A program made the translations under genes and the position numbers. From a bacterium (GTDB taxonomy: Bacteria; Patescibacteriota; Minisyncoccia; 2-02-FULL-40-12; IGHO2-12-FULL-4), in contig JAUSIQ010000018.1 in NCBI GenBank assembly GCA_030647955.1, positions 1-46,831 of the forward strand: a DNA stretch of 46,831 bases. Direction: 5' to 3'. Of the stretch, positions 39,468 through 46,831 are shown piece after piece (positions within the stretch are counted from its first letter, which is position 1; each line of letters opens with the position of its first letter). The notes beneath the pieces were generated by a model that was given only the letters and a program-made list of their open reading frames with translations, was not told the origin of the DNA and did no database searches.

Positions 39468-42400
39468 TTAGGGGTTAGCATTGCTCATGTCTTGCTGAAC
39501 CTCTGAAACAGTAAGTACTCGATCGTAAAGGTGAACCTCATCGATCTTGCCGTTAAAGTATTGACCAATTCCCCCGTAAGCACCAATGGTAGTAGGAAAG
39601 GCAGTGGAGGTCGGTGTACCACTATTCTGATTGGCACTTCCCGAAAGCGCGCCGTTGACATAAAGGTTGGCCGTGCCAGTCGCAGTTCTCGTCACACAAA
39701 CATGGGTCCAAGTGTTATTTAGAAGAGCATTATCTACCGAGCCGACGGTTGTCCCACCATTACTCGTAAAGTACACTCTATGATCATAGCCCCGGGCCAA
39801 AAGACCAAATCTGGTATTATCGACAACAGAGTTAAAGCCAGAGGGATAATTTGAGTAAATCCAGGCACAAGCACTAATCGTCCCAGTACTAATAAGGTTA
39901 CTACCAAGATTCACATAGTCATTGGTTCCGTCGAACAACAATCCGCCGCCACTTTTCCCTGTAGTCCAGGCAGGACCATTGGTGAGGGTGCCGAGATGGC
40001 CATTGCCGGAAGAGTCCTCAGCGACAGTGCCAGAACCTTCGGAAAAGGTATAAGAGGAGATCAAGCCACTGGGCAAAGGACTTTGTATAACGTTGTAGGT
40101 AGCCGTGTACGATTGGGCACTGGTGGGGACAGTGATAGTATGTAATCTCGCTTCTCCGTCAGACCAGGCAACAAAGTTGTACGAAGTGAGTCCTTGGTTT
40201 TGATCCGGAGCTTCCATGGTATGCTGGAAACCAATTAAGGTATCGAGTACAAACGGAGCGGTCTTGCTAATACCATCAAGCTTCAAAGTTAGTCCGCTCG
40301 GCGAGGTATTAAAGCTAAGGTTAACTTTATCGGGATAAACAACCACCGACTTCGTGTCAGTCAGACTATTAGAATCAGTCACCGTTAATTTAAACTCGTA
40401 ACGAGTATTGCCCTGAAAATCATGGCCGCTAGTAGGAACGGTGAAGCTTCCTGAAGTCACCCCCATAAAAGTCGGCCCAGGGTGGACATGTCCCTCGTGC
40501 AGAAAATTAACTTCCCAGGAAAACGTACTCTCCGGCAATGTACCGTCTTCTAAATCAGTGGCTTGTCCAGAAAAACTGATCACATCCCCCGCTCGAAATA
40601 GAGCATTGTTCTGCGGGGTAAGAATAGTTGCGGTCGGTTTGCTTCCTACCGTTACATAGACCGGTTCAGCCAGAGTAGTGTTAATGCTGTCAGAAACCGC
40701 CAGTCGCACAGTATACTGCCCAGCTTGAGTATAGACATGGCTGGGATTGGCGGCAGTAGATGAGGCCGTATCTCCGAAAGTCCAAAGATAGGTGAGGGGT
40801 TGATTTTCGGGATCAGACGAACCAGTGCTAGAGAAATCCACCGTCAGAGGTGCCGGACCAGAATCGGGATTAGCCGCAGCCATGGCTACCGGCGGCTGGT
40901 TAGTCTGAACATAGCGGATTCTTCGCACCTTACTTATGCCATCAGAGATTCCCAAATCCACATAATACAACGCCCCATCCGGACCCTCTGATAAGTAAAC
41001 AATGTCTCCGTAGGGTCCGTCCAAAGAACCATCAATCGGTTCGAAGTTTTGGGTACTCACCACATTACCATTGACATCGAGCACGAGACGTCTAATCCAA
41101 TTTTGAGCATAGTCTGCGTAAAAATAGTTACCTTGGTATTCGGATGGATATTGAGTGCCGTGATAAATAAACCCTCCGGTAATCGAAGCATCGCGATTAT
41201 TGTGAGGATACCAGAAGAGCGCATCAGTGTAGGCAGGATTGCCGCAGGCACCCTCGCAATTTGGCCAACCATAGTTAGCGCCAGCCACTCCGATATTGAC
41301 TTCTTCTTTAGCCACGGCCGGATCGTTTCCACCGACATCAGCAATATAGAATCTTCCCGTGGGGATATCGTAATACGCTCGGAACGGATTACGCAATCCA
41401 TAAGCCCAGATGGCTTCCAGGTTGGGACCGGCACCATCATCGAATGGATTATCGGTGGGGATGGTTCCGTCTGAATTGATGCGCAGAATCTTTCCGTGAT
41501 AAGTAGTGAGCAGTTGCGAGTCAGACGGAACAAAATGTTCGCCCACTGTGACGTACAGCTTCCCATCATTTCCAAAATTCAGAGCCCCACCATGGTGTTG
41601 AACATCGGCATCGACAATGTCTTGCCAAACAACGAATTCGCTTCCCGAGACAGTAGCATTACCACTGGCTGTAAAGCGCGACACTCGGTCACGGTTAGGA
41701 GAGCCCAAAGTATAAAACACGTAGTAGTATCCGTTGGTCGCAAAATTAGGGTCAAGAACCACATCCATCAAACCCTGCTCACCCAGAGATGTACCAATAT
41801 TACTCAACAGTAAGAAAGGGGTTGGATCCGGTTGGGTGGCACCCGGCTGAACCACACGAATCACCCCGCCAAGCTCGGCCAAAAGCATTCTACCGTCTGG
41901 CAAAAACTCAAGATTAGTAGCAAAGTTCGTTCCAGTGACGACAATTTCGTTCTGGAAAAATCCGGCATTAAACACAGTCACATTAACTGGGGACGAGACG
42001 GTGATGTTAACAGCCGCATCCCTAGCGCGCGCAGTCAAAGTGTGCGACCCATTGGAAGTAGGAATAGTATCCCAAGAAATGGTATACGGAGCATTGGTGT
42101 CTTCCACACCAAGATCCGCTCCATCTAACAAAAACTGCACACCAGACACTCCGACATTATCCGCCGCCGTCGCGGTAAGCGTCACAAAACCAGAAAGCTG
42201 TGCTCCACTTGTCGGAGAAGTAACCGAGACCGTCGGAGGAGTAGCGTCGCTAGGAATAGTGCCATTGGAGTTATAGACCGATAAAACCTCTTGGAAAGAC
42301 AGTGGGCGGTTATATATTTTTAATTCGTCCACATTACCGTACAAATTCATTCCTCCGATACTGCTATACTGGCCAATAGTGGCCGGAAAAGCAGTAGCTG

Positions 42401-44159
42401 TAGCTGTTCCGATATTTTGATTGATAGTTCCCGACAAAACCCCATTTACATAGAACGTGCCGGTATTACTGGTTCGAATAAAGCAGAAATGATTCCAAAC
42501 ATTGGACGGGAACTGGCTAGATACAGCAGTGAACATCCCATTACTGGTACCGAGCAAAGTTAAAGCATTGGAATCATACGTATCCACCACAATAGAGAAT
42601 CTGGTATTATCCAAAACGTCATTAAACCGAACAGGGGCGCCAGAGCGCTGAAACAGCCAGGCACAAACCGTGAGGTCCTGGGTGCCGATAATCGTGTCAT
42701 TCAATACGACATGGTCATTAACTCCGTCGAAACTTAAAGCCCCCGCCCCAATTTTGCCTGCAATCCAAGTTGGCCCGTTCACCAAAGTACCATTGTTATC
42801 ATTGCCGGAGGTATCTACCGCTAATGTACCCGTGCCAACATCTAGAGGATAGGAGCCGACTAGACCTGGCAGCTCACTGCTCGGTGGATTTACGGTAACC
42901 ACCGCATCATCGCTCGTCGACAAGGCCGAATCATCGGCGGTTAATCTTAAAGTGTATATACCCTCATCAGAAAAAGTGACGGTAGTATCTACCGCACCAG
43001 CATTACCAAAAGTCACTGTGCCCGGACCGCTAATCTTCGTCCAGATCGTAGTCACCGTAGATGGCGGATTCGGCAACCCATCATCACTAACCATACCGTC
43101 TAAATTGGCGACACTGCCCGAAGCAATACTCTGATCGTTCCCCGCACTTACTAACGGCGCATCATTAGTCTGCACCGGTGTCGTGAAAGTGAAATCAAGA
43201 GATTGGCCAAGATTATTGGACGCATCTCGCGAACGGACCTGATAATGATACAAAGTATTGGGCGCAAGACCATTCAAAACCACGCTATGGCTAGCAGTCA
43301 AAGTACTATTGAGTGTGCTCAAAGAGCCATACCCCGTGGTAAGACCAAAAGCCACCTGGGAATCGGCAGGCTCATCCGTCGTCCAGTTAATAGTGGCCGA
43401 ATTGTAAGTCACGGGGGAGGCACTAACGGCAGAGATCATCGGAGCCGTTGTATCTGGCGGAGCACCGGTATCATTGTAAACATCAGTCACCTCTTGAGAA
43501 GTAAGCACCTGGTTATATATTCTCACTTCGTCAATCTTGCCATTAAAATATTGCCCAACTCCGCCGTAGGCACCAATAGTAGTTGGGAAAGCCGTCGAGA
43601 GCGGATTACCGGTGCTTTGGTTTGGTGTACCAGATAAAACTCCGTTCACATAAACATTTCCGGTCCCGCCGGCTGTTCTGGTTACACATATATGCGTCCA
43701 TGTATTATTTGGAACGCTATTATTGGCCGATACGGCGGAAGCACCACCGTTACTGGTAAAGTACACCGCATGATTAAACCCACGGACATACAAACCAAAA
43801 CGCGTATTATCAAGTACAGAAGTAAATCCGCTTGGTAAATTAGAATACACCCAAGCGCAGGCACTAACTGCTCCAGTACTAACTAGGCTATTACCGAGAT
43901 TAACGTAGTCATTATTTCCATCAAAAGAGAGGCCGCCGCCGATTTTCCCCATGGTCCAGACTGGGCCATTGGTAAGTGTACCGGTATTACTATTACCCGA
44001 AGCGTCGACCGTAGTGGTACCGGAGCCTTCCGAGAAAGGATAAGCGGCAATGGGACTGGGCGCAGCCAAAGCATTCTCGGGCAAAAGATTAACAGTAGAA
44101 ATTACAGTCGACCCTATCACTAACATAACAAGCATCTGACGCAAAGATTTATTTTGCAT
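39468..44159 (-). CDS. Giant secreted LamG/FnIII/PKD/sorbosone-dehydrogenase protein
   Basis: This 1563-aa protein starts with a signal peptide (about residues 1-32, ending ENALA). Domains in order: LamG-type lectin (about 33-230), fibronectin III (236-330), PKD/Ig-like (335-425), second LamG (430-632), Ig-like (635-725), a glucose/sorbosone dehydrogenase six-blade propeller (736-1081; HHGGALNFGNDGKLYVTVGE, AIWAYGLRNPFRAYYD, NYGWPNCEG), PKD (1088-1172), further Ig-like modules (1175-1365) and third LamG (1367-1560). LamG 1 and 3 are near duplicates. The propeller keeps the catalytic-type His in HHGG, so PQQ-dependent sugar oxidation is possible. No sorting signal is visible at the C-terminus. 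It is flanked by pyrE and a pyrE remnant. Confidence 0.93.
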   Translation of the reverse strand: MQNKSLRQMLVMLVIGSTVISTVNLLPENALAAPSPIAAYPFSEGSGTTTVDASGNSNTGTLTNGPVWTMGKIGGGLSFDGNNDYVNLGNSLVSTGAVSACAWVYSNLPSGFTSVLDNTRFGLYVRGFNHAVYFTSNGGASAVSANNSVPNNTWTHICVTRTAGGTGNVYVNGVLSGTPNQSTGNPLSTAFPTTIGAYGGVGQYFNGKIDEVRIYNQVLTSQEVTDVYNDTGAPPDTTAPMISAVSASPVTYNSATINWTTDEPADSQVAFGLTTGYGSLSTLNSTLTASHSVVLNGLAPNTLYHYQVRSRDASNNLGQSLDFTFTTPVQTNDAPLVSAGNDQSIASGSVANLDGMVSDDGLPNPPSTVTTIWTKISGPGTVTFGNAGAVDTTVTFSDEGIYTLRLTADDSALSTSDDAVVTVNPPSSELPGLVGSYPLDVGTGTLAVDTSGNDNNGTLVNGPTWIAGKIGAGALSFDGVNDHVVLNDTIIGTQDLTVCAWLFQRSGAPVRFNDVLDNTRFSIVVDTYDSNALTLLGTSNGMFTAVSSQFPSNVWNHFCFIRTSNTGTFYVNGVLSGTINQNIGTATATAFPATIGQYSSIGGMNLYGNVDELKIYNRPLSFQEVLSVYNSNGTIPSDATPPTVSVTSPTSGAQLSGFVTLTATAADNVGVSGVQFLLDGADLGVEDTNAPYTISWDTIPTSNGSHTLTARARDAAVNITVSSPVNVTVFNAGFFQNEIVVTGTNFATNLEFLPDGRMLLAELGGVIRVVQPGATQPDPTPFLLLSNIGTSLGEQGLMDVVLDPNFATNGYYYVFYTLGSPNRDRVSRFTASGNATVSGSEFVVWQDIVDADVQHHGGALNFGNDGKLYVTVGEHFVPSDSQLLTTYHGKILRINSDGTIPTDNPFDDGAGPNLEAIWAYGLRNPFRAYYDIPTGRFYIADVGGNDPAVAKEEVNIGVAGANYGWPNCEGACGNPAYTDALFWYPHNNRDASITGGFIYHGTQYPSEYQGNYFYADYAQNWIRRLVLDVNGNVVSTQNFEPIDGSLDGPYGDIVYLSEGPDGALYYVDLGISDGISKVRRIRYVQTNQPPVAMAAANPDSGPAPLTVDFSSTGSSDPENQPLTYLWTFGDTASSTAANPSHVYTQAGQYTVRLAVSDSINTTLAEPVYVTVGSKPTATILTPQNNALFRAGDVISFSGQATDLEDGTLPESTFSWEVNFLHEGHVHPGPTFMGVTSGSFTVPTSGHDFQGNTRYEFKLTVTDSNSLTDTKSVVVYPDKVNLSFNTSPSGLTLKLDGISKTAPFVLDTLIGFQHTMEAPDQNQGLTSYNFVAWSDGEARLHTITVPTSAQSYTATYNVIQSPLPSGLISSYTFSEGSGTVAEDSSGNGHLGTLTNGPAWTTGKSGGGLLFDGTNDYVNLGSNLISTGTISACAWIYSNYPSGFNSVVDNTRFGLLARGYDHRVYFTSNGGTTVGSVDNALLNNTWTHVCVTRTATGTANLYVNGALSGSANQNSGTPTSTAFPTTIGAYGGIGQYFNGKIDEVHLYDRVLTVSEVQQDMSNANP

Positions 44160-44229
44160 TGTTTTATTTAAATAAAATTATACCAATCAACGATTATAAT
44201 AAATCACAAAAAAACTTGCAAATCATGAA

Positions 44230-44284
44230 GACAAAATAAGACCCCCGAGAGCGAGGGCCACCACGACTTCGATCGGATATCGGC
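44230..44284 (-). pseudogene. Fragment of pyrE
   Basis: On the minus strand this stretch reads YPIEVVVALALGGLIL, against YPIEVVVAPALGGIIL in pyrE. About 42 of 52 bases match 39165-39217 (counted by eye). The codon frame is preserved, but the rest of the gene is gone. It sits between the giant gene and the gene at 44285, whose stop codon abuts it. Confidence 0.82.
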
Positions 44285-44854
44285 CTAATTCGTCCAGTCA
44301 AATTCCACTACATTGGAGACGAGCGTCCCCTTCCATACATTTTCCATTATGCCACTTTCCTCTGAATCTTTGGCCTTCCAATAATCTTTCTTGCTCGTCC
44401 ACTCCACTTGCGCCATATACTTTCCCGGAGCTAGATTACTAAAATAATAAATTCCCCAACTCAAGACGCCGCCGCTCTTTTTATGTGTTCTTAGACTACT
44501 CGCAAATTCCTTTTCTTCTCCCGGTGCCAAGCGCACATAGTAGTCTTGGTAGATACTGGAATCAAACCTCATCGCCGCCAAGTCATCTTCGGCTTTAATC
44601 GTCTGACCAGCCGCATCTTTTAAAACTAGGTAGGAGGGCTGCAAAACGCTGTTTTCCAAAAAGACTTTCTCGGTGGACGAGTTGTTACGAATAACCGCCA
44701 CGAGTTCTCCATTCTCTCCCACCCTTAAACTTAAAGTCAACGGGTTTTCTGCTGCGTTTTCCATATTAAAAATTGTACCCCATTCTGATTTGGCAATCAA
44801 AAAGCCACCGACGATCAATCCTGCCACAATCCAGCTGTAGATCATTTTTCTCAT
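44285..44854 (-). CDS. Membrane-anchored Ig-like exported protein
   Basis: From the ATG at 44854 the product has 189 aa; the longer frame lacks a start signal. A membrane helix (about 5-21, YSWIVAGLIVGGFLIA) is followed by a beta-sandwich-like domain: LTLSLRVGENGELVAVIRNN, EKVFLENSVLQPSYLVLKD, YYVRLAPGEEKEF and LAPGKYMAQVEW. The layout resembles BsuPI-like or Ig-like inhibitor domains, but I cannot assign a family. A TATATT box lies seven bases before the ATG. Its stop codon abuts the pyrE remnant. Confidence 0.68.
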   Translation of the reverse strand: MRKMIYSWIVAGLIVGGFLIAKSEWGTIFNMENAAENPLTLSLRVGENGELVAVIRNNSSTEKVFLENSVLQPSYLVLKDAAGQTIKAEDDLAAMRFDSSIYQDYYVRLAPGEEKEFASSLRTHKKSGGVLSWGIYYFSNLAPGKYMAQVEWTSKKDYWKAKDSEESGIMENVWKGTLVSNVVEFDWTN

Positions 44855-44977
44855 AGCCTTTAATATAGTATACCGCAAGCGCGAGTAGGCACAATGAAGA
44901 TTTTTCGCCCTCCTCTCCTTCGTCTCTTCTCTCACCAAAAAGAAAAGGGCTTAATCAAAAAGCCGACGTTTAGTCGA

Positions 44978-45244
44978 CTACAAAGGTCGGATTTCTCCGA
45001 TAACTTTGGTAAATACTCTTACTCCTTGGTATTCAGTGGGAAAGGGAATATTGCCCGGTAATGGTTCTCGAAACCCGACCAAAAGACAAAAATCATCTTT
45101 AGTATCTGGACTGGCCTCTTTATCACAAATACTAACCATGGAAATCCCGCACGAATTTACATAATTCGAATACGGATGAGCAAAAAAATATTCCTTCACA
45201 AATTCCCCGTTAATACGCTTAACATCTTCGAACAAAAAACCCAT
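44978..45244 (-). CDS. Uncharacterised 88-aa protein
   Basis: This small protein, from the ATG at 45244 with GGAGAG seven bases upstream, reads as a beta-rich domain: SNYVNSCGISMVSICDKEAS, DFCLLVGFREPLPGNIPFPT and EYQGVRVFTKVIGEIRPL. The pattern (VGF/L-x-x-LP-x-x-x-P-x-x-Y-x-GV-x-V-x-x-x-x-x-G-x-I) recalls the N-terminal unit that precedes some trypsin-like proteins, but no peptidase domain is present. Role unknown. Confidence 0.6.
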   Translation of the reverse strand: MGFLFEDVKRINGEFVKEYFFAHPYSNYVNSCGISMVSICDKEASPDTKDDFCLLVGFREPLPGNIPFPTEYQGVRVFTKVIGEIRPL

Positions 45245-45319
45245 TTCTCTCTCCTTCAAAAAGTACTCTTCACACTTTATCACTCCTTAAATTGCGGGTA
45301 AAGGCTTGCGTCTACTGCA

Positions 45320-45907
45320 TTACGGGGCCGGAAGATGGCCGACCGATTGCCAAGCCTTGATGGCCTCGAGAGGATAAAGGAGCATGATGACATTCAGAGC
45401 GAGATTATCGCGCACCCAGAAAAGTGTGCCCAGCTCCATAGCGATAATCAAAACTACCGTAAGCCAAACCGGGAATTTATAAGCAAGATAAAAACCAAAT
45501 CCAGCCATGAACACATCGCTAAGCGAGTTAAAGACACTATCTCCCACATAGCCCAACGAGATGGTCACTTCGCGGTAGCGGTTAATAATGAGCGGAGAAT
45601 TTTCCAGAATTTCCCAACCCGCTTCCAAAAGCAACGCCCCAATGAACCGGTATTTCAAGGGTAGTCTTCTGGCCACCAGCCACAAGAAGGCATAAAACAG
45701 CATGCCATGGATGATATGCGAAAAAGTGTACGGATCGGCAAAGCGCTGAGACTGTTCACTACTCCACACATCCGCTTCCCAAAGACCCGGCTTCCCATCC
45801 GGTCCCCACGGCAACCGGCCCATCGAAAATTCCACCGCGGCCGTCACCGCCAAGATCACCACCACTGCCACAATAATCCATTTATATTTTTTCATTTTAT
45901 CGATCAT
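45320..45907 (-). CDS. DUF2585/UPF0314 membrane protein
   Basis: This 195-aa protein has about five membrane helices and the family signatures WEADVWSSEQSQRFADPYTF, SHIIHGMLFYAFLWL, GWEILENSPLIINRYREVTI, SLGYVGDSVFNSLSDV and VRDNLALNVIMLL. The conserved polar residues within helices suggest a membrane enzyme or transporter, but the family has no known function to me. Start codons at residues 1 and 5 are both possible. Confidence 0.92.
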   Translation of the reverse strand: MIDKMKKYKWIIVAVVVILAVTAAVEFSMGRLPWGPDGKPGLWEADVWSSEQSQRFADPYTFSHIIHGMLFYAFLWLVARRLPLKYRFIGALLLEAGWEILENSPLIINRYREVTISLGYVGDSVFNSLSDVFMAGFGFYLAYKFPVWLTVVLIIAMELGTLFWVRDNLALNVIMLLYPLEAIKAWQSVGHLPAP

Positions 45908-45980
45908 TGATAGATAGTCTAAAAATGGATATGAAATCCCTATCTTCCATAGTCAAAGCATAACAAAACCAAGCATTTTT

Positions 45981-46006
45981 CAATAGTTAACATATGTTAA
46001 CTATTG
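45981..46006. repeat. Perfect 26-bp palindrome
   Basis: The arms CAATAGTTAACAT and ATGTTAACTATTG meet without a loop. It lies upstream of the DUF2585 gene, beside the displaced tRNA-Ser copy. It could be an operator or cruciform site. Confidence 0.8.
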
Positions 46007-46010
46007 ATTC

Positions 46011-46028
46011 TGCGGAGAGAGTGAGATT
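46011..46028. repeat. Displaced copy of the tRNA-Ser 3-prime end (att-like)
   Basis: TGCGGAGAGAGTGAGATT (18 bases) is identical to 46195-46212, which forms the 3-prime end of tRNA-Ser. The copy lies downstream of the tRNA in its transcription direction, as after integrase-type recombination. A long imperfect hairpin (46040-46075, arms GAAAATTTC and GAAATTTTC) and the terminator lie between. Confidence 0.6.
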
Positions 46029-46156
46029 TCTCTTCCTCCGAAAATTTCTGATGCCTTTGGCATATCGAAATTTTCTCCTCCAGAGTCCGGGTTTTCTAAA
46101 AAGTGAAACTATTCACTTTTTCTCAATACCCTTCGAATCACACTCCAATCATAACA

Positions 46157-46192
46157 AATAATAAAGAGTGGCTAAAGCCACTCTTTATTATT
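46157..46192. terminator. Terminator of tRNA-Ser
   Basis: A 16-bp perfect stem (AATAATAAAGAGTGGC with its complement, loop TAAA) lies just past the tRNA on the minus strand, with T-rich flanks. Confidence 0.85.
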
Positions 46193-46196
46193 GATG

Positions 46197-46283
46197 CGGA
46201 GAGAGTGAGATTCGAACTCACGAGGGTCGTGAGACCCTGGCGGTTTAGTAAACCGCTGCTTTCAGCCACTCAGCCATCTCTCC
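46197..46283 (-). tRNA. tRNA-Ser with anticodon ACT
   Basis: On the minus strand the cloverleaf has acceptor GGAGAGA/TCTCTCC, a D-arm GGCTGAGTGGCTGAAAGC typical of Ser, an anticodon stem GCGGT/ACCGC with loop TTACTAA, a long variable arm (GGGTC/GACCC) and T-arm GTGAG-TTCGAAT-CTCAC. The anticodon is therefore ACT, not the usual GCT for AGC/AGT codons. Length 87 and the variable arm confirm a class II Ser tRNA. Confidence 0.92.
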
Positions 46284-46307
46284 AATAAATTGCGAAAATG
46301 CCTTCCA

Positions 46308-46673
46308 CTAACGCTTCACCGGCGTTCCCTGATGGAAAAACATCTGCCAATTATCGTTCGTCTTTTTCCAGATTGAACTTCGGAGCGAGGTTACCTTATC
46401 GGTATCGTTAATCGTCCTTTCTGTTTTAAAAGTCGTTAATACAAAATTTTCGGACAGCTCTCTTGCTTGAAAGTCGCTTACGATAAACACAACCTTATCT
46501 GTAGATGTCGAAAGATTCTCAAGTGTATCTGCTTTTTTATACAAAGAGCCGGAACTCCCGAACTCCATAAAATCGTCAGTAAGCAATTTATCCAACCGCT
46601 CGCGAGAAGACCGCACTTCTGGTTCAAGAAGTGACATTTCGAGTTCGTAAAAAGTTTTATTTAAATCGTCCAT
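46308..46673 (-). CDS. DUF4440/NTF2-like small protein
   Basis: From the ATG at 46673 the protein has 121 aa and a SnoaL/DUF4440-like alpha+beta cone: helices (LNKTFYELEMSLLEPEV, SSRERLDKLLTDDFMEFGSS), a KKADTLENLS loop and paired strands (VFIVSDFQARELSENFVLTT, RSSIWKKTNDNWQMFFHQGT). Such domains bind or turn over small molecules or stabilise complexes; specificity cannot be inferred. An ATG five codons upstream is possible. Confidence 0.8.
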   Translation of the reverse strand: MDDLNKTFYELEMSLLEPEVRSSRERLDKLLTDDFMEFGSSGSLYKKADTLENLSTSTDKVVFIVSDFQARELSENFVLTTFKTERTINDTDKVTSLRSSIWKKTNDNWQMFFHQGTPVKR

Positions 46674-46831
46674 ATCTTTCAAAAACACTTGCGGAGGCGA
46701 GAGGATATCTCCTTCGGCTCTCGGCTCGCCGTCGCTCGCCTCGGCCTAGGCACCGCCTCGCGGTGTCGCCTACTAGCGACACATCTCTCCGGCGTTCGAA
46801 TCCTCTCTCTAGTCTCCAGAATAGCATAAAA
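46674..46831. other. GC-rich hairpin region at the window edge
   Basis: This non-coding edge is GC-rich and strongly self-pairing. CACCGC (46751) pairs with GCGGTG (46760), and GTGTCGC (46763) pairs with GCGACAC (46776); the two stems share GTG and exclude each other. A CATCTCTCC and TTCGAATCC pair of words recalls tRNA-Ser, but no tRNA folds. It may be the end of a larger element outside the window. Confidence 0.4.

Noticed and set aside
41049-41474. Plus-strand frames opposite the giant secreted protein
   Set aside because: They are shadows of a continuous, domain-rich minus-strand gene.
46775-46815. A second tRNA-Ser at the right edge
   Set aside because: CATCTCTCC and TTCGAATCC resemble parts of tRNA-Ser, but the T-stem does not pair and no anticodon arm exists.

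Overview
This window looks like a chromosome segment of a candidate-phylum-radiation bacterium (Patescibacteria/Parcubacteria-like), a taxonomic inference only. Supporting signs are a stand-alone MetRS C-terminal tRNA-binding domain, many very small one- or two-helix membrane proteins, a compact rpoD-dnaG pair, several type IV pilin-like proteins, and many genes whose -10 box lies only six bases upstream of the start codon (apparent leaderless transcripts). Base composition is moderately AT-rich, with GC-richer accessory patches at about 14.4-15.3 kb and 30.5-33.2 kb.

Layout. 1-143: a self-pairing three-way-junction element. 0.2-1.6 kb: tRNA-binding protein and small envelope proteins. 1.6-4.4 kb: a minus-strand signalling operon (response regulator, 89-aa protein, three-helix membrane protein, histidine kinase). 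4.4-5.9 kb: CcdA-like thiol transporter and a DUF3105 protein. 5.9-13.4 kb: signalling island with an OmpR-type regulator, a hybrid kinase, a CheY-like regulator, a MASE1 kinase, a C39-like peptidase and a 51-aa Lmo0937-type protein. 13.4-18.8 kb: mostly uncharacterised genes plus a NADAR N-glycosidase, an unusual internal-signal pilin fusion and a cold-shock protein. 18.9-22.7 kb: a glycogen synthase + GH57 cassette bracketed by two reciprocally degraded copies of the same gene pair. 22.8-30.4 kb: PduO-like protein, TauE/SafE permease, DM13 protein, two M23-like envelope proteins, a DUF2975-DUF2975-XRE operon behind an array of abutting hairpins, and a TspO gene broken by a frameshift. 30.4-33.2 kb: accessory region of small genes. 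33.3-39.4 kb: housekeeping block with tRNA-Asn, thymidine kinase, a pilin, rpoD, dnaG, a DsbA-like protein and pyrE. 39.5-44.2 kb: a 1563-aa secreted lectin/sorbosone-dehydrogenase protein, followed on its far side by a fragment of pyrE. 44.3-46.8 kb: envelope and small proteins and a tRNA-Ser whose anticodon reads ACT.

How it fits together. Three sensor kinases and three response regulators make this a sensory hub; two kinases share closely related transmitter modules. CcdA, the DsbA-like protein and the disulfide-capable envelope proteins suggest extracytoplasmic thiol chemistry. GlgA plus GH57 suggests alpha-glucan storage. The surface layer is represented by pilins, M23-like proteins, coiled-coil proteins and the giant LamG protein.

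The most notable structural observations are two loci (18.9-22.7 kb and 38.8-44.3 kb) where a cargo gene set sits between an intact gene and a decayed duplicate, the ACT-anticodon tRNA-Ser with a displaced copy of its 3-prime end, the leaderless promoter architecture, a pilin with its prepilin cleavage site about 120 residues in, and several strongly structured non-coding leaders. All function calls rest on reading the sequence and on remembered family motifs; no database search was run.
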